Shown here in pieces: positions 18,346 through 27,332 of a stretch of 64,000 nt of DNA. Location of the stretch: assembly GCF_003148475.1 (NCBI RefSeq), contig NZ_QGGG01000003.1:62001-126000 (forward strand). The letters are read 5' to 3'. The translations under genes and the position numbers were made by a program. Position 1 is the first letter of the stretch. Every line of letters starts with the position of its first letter. The stretch is from Pseudaminobacter salicylatoxidans (lineage in GTDB: Bacteria > Pseudomonadota > Alphaproteobacteria > Rhizobiales > Rhizobiaceae). The notes under the pieces are model-generated. The model ran no database searches and was not told the DNA's origin. It worked only from the letters and a program-made list of their open reading frames with translations.

Positions 18346-18374
18346 TGTGGATGAGATGTGCGTTTTGTGGACCG
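18346..18374. promoter_or_regulatory. Two DnaA-box-like sites before dnaB
   Basis: TGTGGATGA (18346-18354) differs by one base from TGTGGATAA, the complement of the DnaA box TTATCCACA. A weaker TGTGGACCG follows at 18366-18374 in the same orientation, about two helical turns away. Confidence 0.3.
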
Positions 18375-18457
18375 CTTGCGCATAAGTTCAGCATTGACCG
18401 ACTCCTGAAGCCCCTCTTCTGCTAACCAGAAAGCGGAACGGGATTTTTGGGGAAACG

Positions 18458-19948
18458 ATGGCAGAGGCGGCACGCAAGTTCGAAGTGGCGGAAACACCGC
18501 TTTATCGGGAGGCTCCGAACAATATCGAGGCCGAGCAGGCGCTGCTGGGCGCGATTCTCGTCAACAACGACGCCTTCTATCGCGTCTCGGATTTCCTGAA
18601 GCCCGCGCATTTCTACGAGCCTCTACACCGCAAGATCTTCGAGATCGCCGGCGAGTTGATTCGCATGGGCAAGATGGCCAATCCGGTCACGCTCAAGACC
18701 TTCCTGCCCGCCGACGAGAAAGTCGGCGACATGACGCTGGCCCACTATCTTGCCCGTCTGGCGGCCGAGGCCGTCACCATCATCAACGCCGCCGACTATG
18801 GCCGCGCCATCTATGACCTCGCGACGCGCCGCGCGCTAATCACCGTTGGCGAGGACATGGTCAATATCGCCTATGACGCGCCGGTGGACGTTTCCCCGCA
18901 ACAGCAGATCGAGGACGCCGAGCGGCGGCTGTTCGAGCTTGCCGAAACCGGGCGCTACGATGGCGGCTTCGAGAGCTTTACCGATGCGGTCAAGACCGCG
19001 GTGGACATGGCCAACGCCGCCTATATGCGCGACGGCCATCTGTCCGGCATCGCCTCGGGCCTGCGCGATCTCGACCACCGCATGGGTGGCCTGCAACCTT
19101 CCGACCTGATCGTGCTTGCCGGTCGTCCCGGCATGGGCAAGACCTCGCTCGTCACCAACATCGCCTTCAACATCGCCCATGCCTATGAACCGGCGCAGCA
19201 GGCGGACGGTTCGTTCAAGGCCGCCAATGGCGGCGTCATCGGCTTCTTCTCGCTCGAAATGTCGTCCGAGCAGCTCGCCACGCGTATCATTTCCGAGCAG
19301 ACGGAAATCCCCTCATCGAAAATCCGCCGAGGCGACATCAACGAGGCCGATTTCGAAAAGCTGGTGGCCTGCTCACAGACCATGCAGCGCATTCCGCTGT
19401 TCATCGATTCGACCGGTGGCATATCCATCGCCCAGCTCGCCGCGCGCTCGCGCCGCCTGAAGCGCCAGCGCGGGCTGGACGTCATCATCATCGACTATAT
19501 CCAGCTCATGCAGGGCTCGTCGGCCAAGGCCTCGCAGAACCGCGTGCAGGAAATCACCGAGATCACCACCGGCCTGAAGGCGCTGGCCAAGGAACTCAAC
19601 GTTCCCATCATCGCGCTGTCCCAGCTTTCGCGTCAGGTGGAAAGCCGCGACGACAAGCGCCCGCAGCTTTCCGACCTTCGCGAATCGGGCTCCATCGAGC
19701 AGGACGCCGACGTGGTGCTCTTCGTCTACCGCGAGGAATATTATCTCAAGAACAAGGAACCCAAGCCCGGCACCGAAGAGCACATCAAGTGGGAAACCGA
19801 TATGAACGAGGTGCGCGGCAAGGCCGAGGTCATCGTCGCCAAGCAGCGGCACGGCCCTACGGGAACGGTTTCGCTGGCCTTTACCGGCGAGTTCACCCGC
19901 TTCTCCGATCTGGCGGAAGAGCATCATCTGCCGGAACGGTTCGAGTAG
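18458..19948 (+). CDS. dnaB: Replicative DNA helicase
   Basis: 496 residues, full length and without an intein. The N-terminal primase-interacting domain begins with APNNIEAEQALLGAILVNNDAFYRV. The RecA-like domain begins after the linker at SGIASGLRDLDHRMGGL, with Walker A GRPGMGKTS near 221, Walker B DVIIIDYIQLM near 340 and the LSQLSRQVESRDDKRPQLSDLRESGSIEQDAD motif. It unwinds DNA ahead of the fork as a hexamer. The upstream 284-base region holds SOS-like and DnaA-like sites. In related genera alr lies between dnaB and radA; here it is absent. Confidence 0.98.
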   Translation: MAEAARKFEVAETPLYREAPNNIEAEQALLGAILVNNDAFYRVSDFLKPAHFYEPLHRKIFEIAGELIRMGKMANPVTLKTFLPADEKVGDMTLAHYLARLAAEAVTIINAADYGRAIYDLATRRALITVGEDMVNIAYDAPVDVSPQQQIEDAERRLFELAETGRYDGGFESFTDAVKTAVDMANAAYMRDGHLSGIASGLRDLDHRMGGLQPSDLIVLAGRPGMGKTSLVTNIAFNIAHAYEPAQQADGSFKAANGGVIGFFSLEMSSEQLATRIISEQTEIPSSKIRRGDINEADFEKLVACSQTMQRIPLFIDSTGGISIAQLAARSRRLKRQRGLDVIIIDYIQLMQGSSAKASQNRVQEITEITTGLKALAKELNVPIIALSQLSRQVESRDDKRPQLSDLRESGSIEQDADVVLFVYREEYYLKNKEPKPGTEEHIKWETDMNEVRGKAEVIVAKQRHGPTGTVSLAFTGEFTRFSDLAEEHHLPERFE

Positions 19949-20061
19949 CCGGGTGATGGGATTTTTTTCTCCCCACAAGGTGAGCGCTCTGGCGCAATGC
20001 TTTGCCGCCATCCCCGTCCACTTTACGGATCGGCCTTCCCCTCAAGAGGGAAGATAAGGTC

Positions 20062-21459
20062 ATGGCCAAAACCCGCGTCCAGTTCGTCTGCCAGAACTGC
20101 GGCACCGCCCACACACGCTGGGCGGGCAAATGCGATGCCTGCGGCGAGTGGAACACGCTGGTCGAGGAAGGCACCAACAGCGGCATCGGCGGCGGCCCGG
20201 CCTCCATACGCAGCGCGCGCAAGGGCCGACCGGTAACTCTCACCTCCCTTTCGGGCGACATCGAGGATGCACCGCGCATCGCCTCGGGCATAGGCGAGCT
20301 CGACCGCGCCACGGGCGGCGGCTTCGTGCGCGGTTCGGCCCTGCTCATAGGCGGCGATCCCGGCATCGGCAAATCCACCCTGCTCACGCAGGCGGCGGCG
20401 GCACTTGCCGGCCGTGGCCACCGCATCGTCTATGTCTCGGGCGAAGAGGCGGTGGCGCAGATCCGCCTGCGCGCGCAGCGGCTCGGCGTGGCGGGCTCAA
20501 GCGTGGAGCTGGCGGCCGAAACCAATGTCGAGGACATTCTGGCGACCATCGGCGAGGGCAAGCGGCCCGATCTCGTCATCATCGATTCGATCCAGACGTT
20601 GTGGACCGATATTGCGGATTCAGCCCCCGGCACGGTCACGCAGGTGCGCACGTCCGCACAGGCGCTGATCCGCTACGCGAAATCCACTGGAGCGGCCGTG
20701 GTGCTCGTCGGCCATGTCACCAAGGAAGGCCAGATCGCCGGCCCGCGCGTCGTCGAGCACATGGTGGACGCCGTGCTCTATTTCGAGGGCGAAGGCGGGC
20801 ACCATCACCGCATCCTGCGCACGGTGAAGAACCGCTTCGGCGCGACCGACGAGATCGGCGTCTTCGAGATGTCCGACAAGGGCCTGCGCGAGGTGGCCAA
20901 CCCGTCCGAACTGTTCCTGGGAGAGCGCCATGCACAGGCGCCCGGCGCGGCCGTCTTTGCCGGCATCGAGGGCACGCGGCCGGTGCTTGTGGAAATCCAG
21001 GCGCTGGTGGCGCCCTCCACGCTCGGCACGCCACGGCGCGCGGTGGTGGGCTGGGACAGCCCGCGCCTTGCCATGGTTCTGGCCGTGCTGGAGGCCCATT
21101 GCGGCGTGCGCTTCGGCCAGCATGACGTTTATCTGAATGTCGCCGGCGGCTACCGCATTTCCGAACCGGCAGCGGACCTCGCGGTTGCGGCCGCACTGGT
21201 TTCGTCGCTCACCGGCCTTGCTCTTCCGGCCGATTGCGTCTATTTCGGCGAAATCAGCCTTTCGGGCGCTATCAGGCCGGTTGCTCATGCGCAGCAGCGC
21301 CTCAAAGAAGCCGAAAAGCTGGGCTTCGGACAAGCCGTGCTGCCCAAGGGCAGTGAGGAAATGTCCGGCGCAATCGGATCCGGCGCATTCCAGCCCGCAA
21401 CGCTGACGGACCTCGTCGTGCGTATCGCGGGTTCCCTGCGCAGAAAGACGGACGATTGA
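20062..21459 (+). CDS. radA: DNA repair protein RadA
   Basis: 465 residues. The N-terminal zinc finger is CQNCG...KCDACGEW (about residues 10-30). The RecA-like ATPase has Walker A GGDPGIGKST near 97 and the RadA-specific KNRFGATDEIGVFEM motif. The C-terminal third is the Lon-protease-like domain. RadA promotes branch migration of recombination intermediates. The start at 20062 (MAKTRVQFVC) is preferred over one at 20002. The 113-base gap from dnaB contains degenerate intergenic repeat sequence. Confidence 0.97.
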   Translation: MAKTRVQFVCQNCGTAHTRWAGKCDACGEWNTLVEEGTNSGIGGGPASIRSARKGRPVTLTSLSGDIEDAPRIASGIGELDRATGGGFVRGSALLIGGDPGIGKSTLLTQAAAALAGRGHRIVYVSGEEAVAQIRLRAQRLGVAGSSVELAAETNVEDILATIGEGKRPDLVIIDSIQTLWTDIADSAPGTVTQVRTSAQALIRYAKSTGAAVVLVGHVTKEGQIAGPRVVEHMVDAVLYFEGEGGHHHRILRTVKNRFGATDEIGVFEMSDKGLREVANPSELFLGERHAQAPGAAVFAGIEGTRPVLVEIQALVAPSTLGTPRRAVVGWDSPRLAMVLAVLEAHCGVRFGQHDVYLNVAGGYRISEPAADLAVAAALVSSLTGLALPADCVYFGEISLSGAIRPVAHAQQRLKEAEKLGFGQAVLPKGSEEMSGAIGSGAFQPATLTDLVVRIAGSLRRKTDD

Positions 21460-21519
21460 CCGGGGCTTGTGCCAAACGCGGCACGGTGCGGCAAGGCGCT
21501 TTGATGGAGTGGGAACGAC

Positions 21520-22119
21520 ATGCCGATTACGCTGCTTGACGGAATTCTCGTCGGCTTCACGCTGGTTTCGGCAATGCTTGCCATGGTGCGCGGTTTCTCG
21601 CGCGAGGTGCTTTCGATCGCCTCCTGGATCGCGGCAGCGGCCGCCGCCTACTTCTTCTACCCCGCAGTGCTGCCCTATGTGCTGCCGCATATCGACAATG
21701 AAAAGATCGCGATGGGCGCCGCCGCGGGCATCGTCTTCATCGTCGCGCTGATCGTGGTGACGGTCATCACCATGAAGATCGCGGATTTCATCATCGACAG
21801 CCGCGTCGGCGCGCTCGACCGCACGCTCGGTTTCCTCTACGGCGCCGCACGCGGCGTCCTCGTCGTCGCGGTCGGGCTGATGTTCATGAACTGGCTGCTT
21901 GGCGCCAATCCCCCGACCTGGATCTCCGAAGCCAAATCGAAGCCGCTGCTGGAAGGCATCGGCATGAAAATCGAGAATTTGATGCCCGAGGACCCGGAAA
22001 AGGCTATTTTGAAACGGCTGAAGCCGGATGAAACGCCGGATGCCGAACCGGGCACGCCGCCCGCTGACGACACGACGGGCGACGCGACGCAGGACAGCAG
22101 CCCGCCTGCCGACAATTGA
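21520..22119 (+). CDS. cvpA: CvpA family membrane protein
   Basis: 199 residues. Four hydrophobic segments occupy the first 130 residues (LLDGILVGFTLVSAMLAMVRGFSREVLSIASWIAAAAAAYFF and following). The last 60 residues are hydrophilic, rich in Asp, Pro and Thr, and low complexity. CvpA family proteins are inner-membrane proteins required for colicin V export in E. coli and often adjoin purF, as here. The underlying biochemical role is not established. Confidence 0.92.
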   Translation: MPITLLDGILVGFTLVSAMLAMVRGFSREVLSIASWIAAAAAAYFFYPAVLPYVLPHIDNEKIAMGAAAGIVFIVALIVVTVITMKIADFIIDSRVGALDRTLGFLYGAARGVLVVAVGLMFMNWLLGANPPTWISEAKSKPLLEGIGMKIENLMPEDPEKAILKRLKPDETPDAEPGTPPADDTTGDATQDSSPPADN

Positions 22120-22178
22120 AGGTAGCGCGAAGCGCGCAACCGCCCTATATGAGGGTTTTCTAAAGAGAGACCGCCACG

Positions 22179-23645
22179 ATGGCCCAAGTGGACGACACCT
22201 TGCCCGGCGAGGCCGATGACCATTTTCACGACGAATGCGGCGTGTTCGGCATTTTCGGCCGACAGGATGCTGCCGCGATCGTGACGCTCGGCCTGCACGC
22301 GCTGCAGCATCGCGGACAGGAGGCAGCGGGCATCGTTTCCTATGACGGCTCGCAATTCCACGTCGAGCGTCATGTCGGCCTGATCGGCGACACCTTCACC
22401 AAGCCAAGGGTGATCGAGCGTCTGAAAGGCAACCGCGCAATCGGCCACACGCGCTACGCCACCACTGGCGGCTCGGGCCTGCGCAACGTGCAACCGCTGT
22501 TCGCCGAACTTGCGGACGGCGGTTTCGCCATCGCCCACAATGGCAATATCACCAACGCCATGACCGTCCAGCGCACCTTGCAGAAAGAGGGCGCGATCTT
22601 CTCCTCCACCTCGGACACCGAAACCATCCTGCATCTCGTGGCGACCAGCCGCGAGAAGGATTTCAACGCCCGTTTCATCGAGGCGGTGCGCCAGTTGGAA
22701 GGCGCTTTCTCGCTGGTCGCGCTGACGTCGAAGAAGATGATCGGCTGCCGCGATCCGCTGGGCATCCGCCCCTTGGTGCTGGGCGACCTCGACGGTTCCT
22801 ATATCCTCGCCTCCGAGACCTGTGCGCTCGACATTATCGGCGCACGTTTCGTGCGCGACGTGCAACCCGGCGAGATGGTGATCATCACCGCCAAGGGGAT
22901 TGAGAGCCTGTTCCCCTTCGAACCGGTCAAACCGCGCTTCTGCATTTTCGAATATGTCTATTTCGCCCGTCCCGATTCGACGATCGAAGGCCGCAATGTC
23001 TATGACGTGCGCAAGCGCATCGGCATGGAGCTGGCGATCGAAAGCCCGGTCGATGCCGACATCGTCGTGCCGGTGCCCGATTCCGGCACGCCGGCTGCCA
23101 TCGGCTTTGCCCAGCAGGCCGGCCTGCCCTTCGAGCTCGGCATCATCCGCAACCACTATGTCGGCCGCACCTTCATCCAGCCGAGCGATTCCATCCGCCA
23201 CATGGGCGTGAAGCTCAAGCACAACGCCAACCGCCGCATGATCGAGGGCAAGCGTGTGGTGCTGGTCGACGATTCCATCGTGCGCGGCACCACCAGCCAG
23301 AAGATCGTGCAGATGGTGCGCGAGGCCGGCGCCCGCGAAGTGCATATGCGCATCGCATCGCCGCCGACGCGTTCGTCCTGCTTCTACGGCGTCGATACGC
23401 CCGAGACGGCCAAGCTGCTCGCCTCGCGCATGTCGATCGAGGAAATGGCCGATTTCATTCGCGTCGATTCGCTCGGCTTCCTGTCCATTGACGGGCTCTA
23501 TCGCGCCGTTGGCGAAGCACAGCGCAACATGGAGCAGCCGCAATTCTGCGATGCCTGCTTCAGTGCCGACTATCCCACTCGCCTCGCCGATTTCGAGGGC
23601 GCAGACAATGTTCGCACGCTGTCGCTGCTGGCCTCCAGCCAGTAA
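22179..23645 (+). CDS. purF: Amidophosphoribosyltransferase
   Basis: 488 residues. It makes 5-phosphoribosylamine from PRPP and glutamine, the first committed purine step. A 19-residue propeptide precedes Cys20 (ECGVFGIFG), the N-terminal glutaminase nucleophile after processing; HALQHRGQEAAGI and the TRYATTGGS segment follow. The phosphoribosyltransferase loop is VVLVDDSIVRGTTS. Conserved cysteines in ASPPTRSSCFYG and QFCDACFS suggest the Fe-S cluster type of enzyme (B. subtilis class). The gene follows cvpA by 59 bases. Confidence 0.98.
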   Translation: MAQVDDTLPGEADDHFHDECGVFGIFGRQDAAAIVTLGLHALQHRGQEAAGIVSYDGSQFHVERHVGLIGDTFTKPRVIERLKGNRAIGHTRYATTGGSGLRNVQPLFAELADGGFAIAHNGNITNAMTVQRTLQKEGAIFSSTSDTETILHLVATSREKDFNARFIEAVRQLEGAFSLVALTSKKMIGCRDPLGIRPLVLGDLDGSYILASETCALDIIGARFVRDVQPGEMVIITAKGIESLFPFEPVKPRFCIFEYVYFARPDSTIEGRNVYDVRKRIGMELAIESPVDADIVVPVPDSGTPAAIGFAQQAGLPFELGIIRNHYVGRTFIQPSDSIRHMGVKLKHNANRRMIEGKRVVLVDDSIVRGTTSQKIVQMVREAGAREVHMRIASPPTRSSCFYGVDTPETAKLLASRMSIEEMADFIRVDSLGFLSIDGLYRAVGEAQRNMEQPQFCDACFSADYPTRLADFEGADNVRTLSLLASSQ

Positions 23646-23675
23646 GAGCCGTTTGGTTTTGCAGGACCGTCCCTC

Positions 23676-23708
23676 ACCGCCTCCCCCGCTTTTTAAGGGA
23701 GAGGCGGT
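23676..23708. repeat. REP-like imperfect palindrome after purF
   Basis: ACCGCCTCCCCC (23676-23687) and GGGAGAGGCGGT (23697-23708) pair at 11 of 12 positions around a GCTTTTTAA loop. No T tract follows. It may be a dispersed repeat or a weak terminator for purF. Confidence 0.5.
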
Positions 23709-23762
23709 TCGTACAGAAAACCGATGAGGGGCGGTTCGCCATTTTTCATTCGAGCGGAATTC

Positions 23763-24512
23763 ATGACGACCGAAACTCCAGATCTTTCCAATCGTGTTGC
23801 TCTCGTCACCGGCGCCTCGCGCGGCATCGGCTACCAGATCGCCAAGCATATGGCGGCCGCCGGCGCGCATGTGATCGCGGTGGCGCGCACCGTGGGAGGG
23901 CTTGAGGATCTTGACGACGAGATCAAGGCCGCCGGCGGCCAGGCGACGCTGGTGCCGCTCGATCTTACAGACATGGACGGCATCGACCGGCTCGGCGGCG
24001 CGATCAATGATCGCTGGGGCAAGCTCGACATCCTCGTCGCCAATGCCGGCGTGCTTGGCGTCATCTCGCCGATCGGCCATGTCGAGGCGAAGGTGTTCGA
24101 CAAGGTCATGGCGGTGAACGTCACCGGCACCTGGCGTCTGATCCGCTCGGTGGATCCGCTGCTGCGCAAATCCGATGCCGGCCGCGCAATCGTTCTGTCG
24201 TCGGGTGCCGCGCATTCTGCGCGGGCATTCTGGGGGCCTTACGCGGCGTCCAAGGCCGCGGTCGAGACGCTTGTGCGCTCCTGGTCCGACGAGACCCGCA
24301 ATATGCCGCTGCGCGTCAACAATGTCGATCCGGGCGCGACCCGAACGGCCATGCGCGCGCAGGCCGTTCCGGGCGAGAACCCCGACACGCTGCCTACCCC
24401 GGCGGAGGTTGCGCGCAAAATCCTGCCGCTTGCCAGCCCTGCCCTTCGCGAAACGGGCATGCTGTTCCAGGTCCGTCAGGATCGTTTCGTCTCCTACCGC
24501 GATCCGAAATAA
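23763..24512 (+). CDS. SDR family NAD(P)-dependent oxidoreductase
   Basis: 249 residues. The cofactor loop is TGASRGIG (about 17-24), NAG follows in VANAGVLG, and the active-site tyrosine is in GPYAASKAAVETL. It is a classical short-chain dehydrogenase, but its substrate cannot be told from the sequence. It is closer to the YciK-like oxidoreductases than to FabG (LSSGAAHSARAFWGPYAASKAAVETL). The ATG at 23763 is chosen (MTTETPDLSNRVALVTG); a frame starting at 23724 reads through the palindromic spacer. It stands alone between purF and the convergent OsmC gene. Confidence 0.87.
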   Translation: MTTETPDLSNRVALVTGASRGIGYQIAKHMAAAGAHVIAVARTVGGLEDLDDEIKAAGGQATLVPLDLTDMDGIDRLGGAINDRWGKLDILVANAGVLGVISPIGHVEAKVFDKVMAVNVTGTWRLIRSVDPLLRKSDAGRAIVLSSGAAHSARAFWGPYAASKAAVETLVRSWSDETRNMPLRVNNVDPGATRTAMRAQAVPGENPDTLPTPAEVARKILPLASPALRETGMLFQVRQDRFVSYRDPK

Positions 24513-24518
24513 GGCGGA

Positions 24519-25046
24519 CTACATCCGCGCCGCTGGGCGATGGCAACTGGCCATCACCGACAGTTCCGGCCGGCTGTTGAGCGTCTGGAAAACCACGCAG
24601 TAGCGTTCGGTCAGCTTCAGCAGCGTATCGATGCGCTCCTGCGGCTCGTCGGTGTCGAGATCGAAACTCAGGCGGATGGCGCGGAAGCCGACCGGGACAT
24701 CCCTCGCCACACCCAGCGTGCCGCGAAAATCAAGGTCGCCCTCGGCTTCAATCCTGGCATCCAGCAAACGGAATTCCAGCGCGGTGGCAACCGCTTTCAG
24801 CGTCACCCCGGCGCACGCCACAAGAGCTTCCAGCAGCATGTCACCGGAGCAGAGCTCCGAACCGCTGCCGCCGGTTGCCGGGTGCAGGCCGGCAACCGCC
24901 AACGCCTTCCCGGTCTCCACCTTGCAGGCAATCGACTGGCTGTCGATCGAACCTCCGGCACGCAGCGTGACCAGTGCGCGCGAAGCATCCTCCCGATAGC
25001 TTTCCTTGAGCGGTGTCTGCACCGCCTTCAGTTCCGCCGCGTCCAT
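24519..25046 (-). CDS. OsmC family protein
   Basis: 175 residues. The family pattern is clear: SGSELCSGDMLLEALVACAGVTLKAVA, followed by a C-terminal ERYCVVFQTL with the second conserved cysteine. OsmC/Ohr proteins reduce organic hydroperoxides with a pair of cysteines. The start at 25046 has GGGAGG five bases upstream, while the alternative ATG at 25073 has none. The gene converges on the SDR gene with only six bases between their ends. Confidence 0.88.
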   Translation of the reverse strand: MDAAELKAVQTPLKESYREDASRALVTLRAGGSIDSQSIACKVETGKALAVAGLHPATGGSGSELCSGDMLLEALVACAGVTLKAVATALEFRLLDARIEAEGDLDFRGTLGVARDVPVGFRAIRLSFDLDTDEPQERIDTLLKLTERYCVVFQTLNSRPELSVMASCHRPAARM

Positions 25047-25231
25047 GCCGGCCTCCCGAACGGTTGCTTCCACATTCTATCACGCTTCGCGGCCCGCACC
25101 TCAATCCGGTCACGCCTGCGCCAATGCTCGTGAGCGCTCTGGCTTAGCCCGAGCGCCCCGCGTGGTCGTATAGCAGGATGTTGCCGCCCGCCTGCGCCGA
25201 CGGCTTCACTCCTGCACAAGGACCCGCACGC

Positions 25232-26119
25232 ATGGTCAATGCCGTCATTCTCGACACCCGCGAACGCATCTATGCGGGCATCCTGCTGACGGGGATCGCC
25301 TATTTCATGTTCTCGACCCAGGATGCCTTCATCAAGCTTCTGGTGGCCGGGCTTTCGGTCTGGCAAATCCTGTTCATCCGCAGCGCGACGATCTTCATCG
25401 CCTGTTCGGTCATCGGCGGCCGCGAACTTCTGGCGAAATCATGGAACTCATCGGCTTTCATGCCGATGCTGTTCCGCAGCTTCCTTATCCTCGGGGCGTG
25501 GCTGTGCTACTACAATGCAGCCAGATATCTGCAGCTTGCCGAACTCACGACGATCTATTTCGCAGCGCCCGTTATCGTCACCATCCTGTCGATCTTCATC
25601 CTCGGCGAAAATGTGCCACTGCTGCGGTGGATTGCGGTGCTCCTCGGCTTCATCGGCGTCTATGTGGCCTGCGATCCGGTCGCGCTCGGCATCAGCATTC
25701 CGGTGGCGATGGTGCTGGTGGCGGCCTGCCTGTGGGCGCTTTCCATCGTGCTGATCCGCAAGATCGCGCTCTACGAAAGCAGCATGGTGCAGATGATGCT
25801 CAATAACGGCTTTTTCCTCATCATCGCCGGCATACCGCTGATTTTCGTCTGGCAAACGCCTGCGCTGAGCGACTGGCTTCTGCTGATCGGTGTAGGCGCC
25901 ATTGGCGGGCTTGGCCAATGGGCGCTGTTCGAGGGCATGAAGCGGGCACCGGTCTCTGTCATCGCGCCGTTTGAATACACCTCGCTGGTATGGGCCTTTG
26001 CCTTCGGTTATGCCATCTGGGGCGACGTGCCGCGCCGCGAGGTGTTCTTCGGAGCTGTCCTCATTTTCCTTGCCGGCGTGGTCATCATCGTCGGCGAACG
26101 CTTCCGCAAGGCGGGATGA
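25232..26119 (+). CDS. EamA/DMT family transporter (first of a tandem pair)
   Basis: 295 residues with about ten hydrophobic helices in two EamA repeats (about 10-140 and 155-290; AARYLQLAELTTIYFAAPVIVTILSIFILGE in the first half). These are drug/metabolite exporters of the inner membrane; the substrate is unknown. The ATG at 25232 is preferred over one at 25178. Its TGA overlaps an in-frame ATG at 26116 that could start the next gene, though the strong ribosome-binding site lies further on. Confidence 0.9.
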   Translation: MVNAVILDTRERIYAGILLTGIAYFMFSTQDAFIKLLVAGLSVWQILFIRSATIFIACSVIGGRELLAKSWNSSAFMPMLFRSFLILGAWLCYYNAARYLQLAELTTIYFAAPVIVTILSIFILGENVPLLRWIAVLLGFIGVYVACDPVALGISIPVAMVLVAACLWALSIVLIRKIALYESSMVQMMLNNGFFLIIAGIPLIFVWQTPALSDWLLLIGVGAIGGLGQWALFEGMKRAPVSVIAPFEYTSLVWAFAFGYAIWGDVPRREVFFGAVLIFLAGVVIIVGERFRKAG

Positions 26120-26196
26120 GCACCAGCGCCAGCCCATGCCGACACGACCCTGTCAGCAGCGGCGGCCTAGAATATCCGGAAGCGGCAGGAGGAAAT

Positions 26197-27087
26197 ATGA
26201 CCACCAGCGACCACAACACCGAACACCTGCTCGGTATCGTGCTCGTCACCGCTTCGGCGGCGGTGTTCGGCCTCGCCGGCGTGCTGACGAAATCGATCGA
26301 TGCGCCGCCGCTGGTCATCGCCTGCTGGCGCGGACTTGTCGGCGCGGTGCTGATGATGGGCTACCTCTACTGGCGCCGCGGCGATACCGGCTCGCCACAG
26401 GGTCTGAAACTCGGCTGGCGCGGCTGGCTGATGGCCACCATCGGCGCCGCTTCCAGCCTTGCCTTCATTACGGCCTTCAAGAACACCTATGTCGCCAATG
26501 TCGCCATCATCTATGCCACCGCGCCCTTCGTGGCGGCTCTCTTCGCATGGCTCCTGATGCGCGAGCGGGTGCGCGGCCAGACCATGCTGGCCGCCGTGCT
26601 TTCGCTGGCGGGCGTGGGGCTGATGGTATTTTCCGGCCTCGGCACCGGACAGCCTTTCGGCGATGCGCTGGCGCTGGTGATGACCGCGACAAGCGCGCTC
26701 TACATGGTTCTGATCCGTACGTTCCGCGACACGAATGCAATCTGGGCCGGCGCGGTCTCGGCGTTCATGGTGTTCGCACTTGCATGGTTCGTCGACGATC
26801 CGCTGGCCGTTTCCGCACATGACATCGTATTGCTCGGGGCCTTCGGCGTCTCATTCGCGCTTGCCTCGATCCTGTGGACGGAAGGCGCGCGGCGGGTTCC
26901 CTCGGCAGAAGCAGGCCTGCTCGGCTCGGCCGAGGTCCCCTTTGCAGTGCTGTTCGGATGGCTCTTCCTGACCGAACTGCCGCCCGCGGCTAGCCTTATC
27001 GGCGGAGCGGTGGTGCTCATGGCGGTATTTGCCCATGCCGGCCGCGACTGGATGCAGGCGCGCGCGCTGCGCTCGGCCGGAACCTAA
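26197..27087 (+). CDS. EamA/DMT family transporter (second of a tandem pair)
   Basis: 296 residues, again ten helices and two EamA repeats (AFKNTYVANVAIIYATAPFVAALFAWLLMRERVRGQTM in the first half; RRVPSAEAGLLGSAEVPFAVLFGWLFLTELPP in the second). The start at 26197 follows AGGAGG by four bases; an in-frame ATG at 26116 overlaps the previous stop and cannot be excluded. It is clearly a distinct protein from its neighbour rather than a recent copy. A terminator hairpin lies about 100 bases after the stop. Confidence 0.9.
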   Translation: MTTSDHNTEHLLGIVLVTASAAVFGLAGVLTKSIDAPPLVIACWRGLVGAVLMMGYLYWRRGDTGSPQGLKLGWRGWLMATIGAASSLAFITAFKNTYVANVAIIYATAPFVAALFAWLLMRERVRGQTMLAAVLSLAGVGLMVFSGLGTGQPFGDALALVMTATSALYMVLIRTFRDTNAIWAGAVSAFMVFALAWFVDDPLAVSAHDIVLLGAFGVSFALASILWTEGARRVPSAEAGLLGSAEVPFAVLFGWLFLTELPPAASLIGGAVVLMAVFAHAGRDWMQARALRSAGT

Positions 27088-27183
27088 AAAATCCGGTTCT
27101 CCCGGAACCAATGCCGGACCCATGCGTTGGTGGCGCTGGACGGGCTCGTCCCCATGCCCAACCCCTGCCCGTCCCCCTACTCC

Positions 27184-27210
27184 AGCCGGCTTGCGAGCCG
27201 GCTTTTTCTT
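27184..27210 (+). terminator. Rho-independent terminator after the EamA pair
   Basis: AGCCGGCT (27184-27191) and AGCCGGCT (27196-27203) form a perfect 8-bp stem with a TGCG loop, followed by TTTTCTTT. Confidence 0.85.
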
Positions 27211-27332
27211 TGCTGGCGCTCGCCTCCCGCGCACTCAATCACGAATTCATTGACGTGGGCGCAGCATGGTCTAACCTTCGCCCCCGAACGGTCGCCAAGA
27301 ACCGTCGGCCAGACAGGTGCAGGGAGAGTGGC

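Noticed and set aside
21837-24215. A minus-strand 792-codon frame opposite cvpA, purF and the SDR gene
   Set aside because: Covers three well-supported genes in antisense and shows no domain.
27088-27332. A possible RNA gene before the Aas-like gene (GGACGGGCTCGTCC hairpin and a 3' end resembling ...CTACTCCA)
   Set aside because: No T-arm, anticodon or tmRNA-like features could be found; the only firm element is the terminator at 27184.
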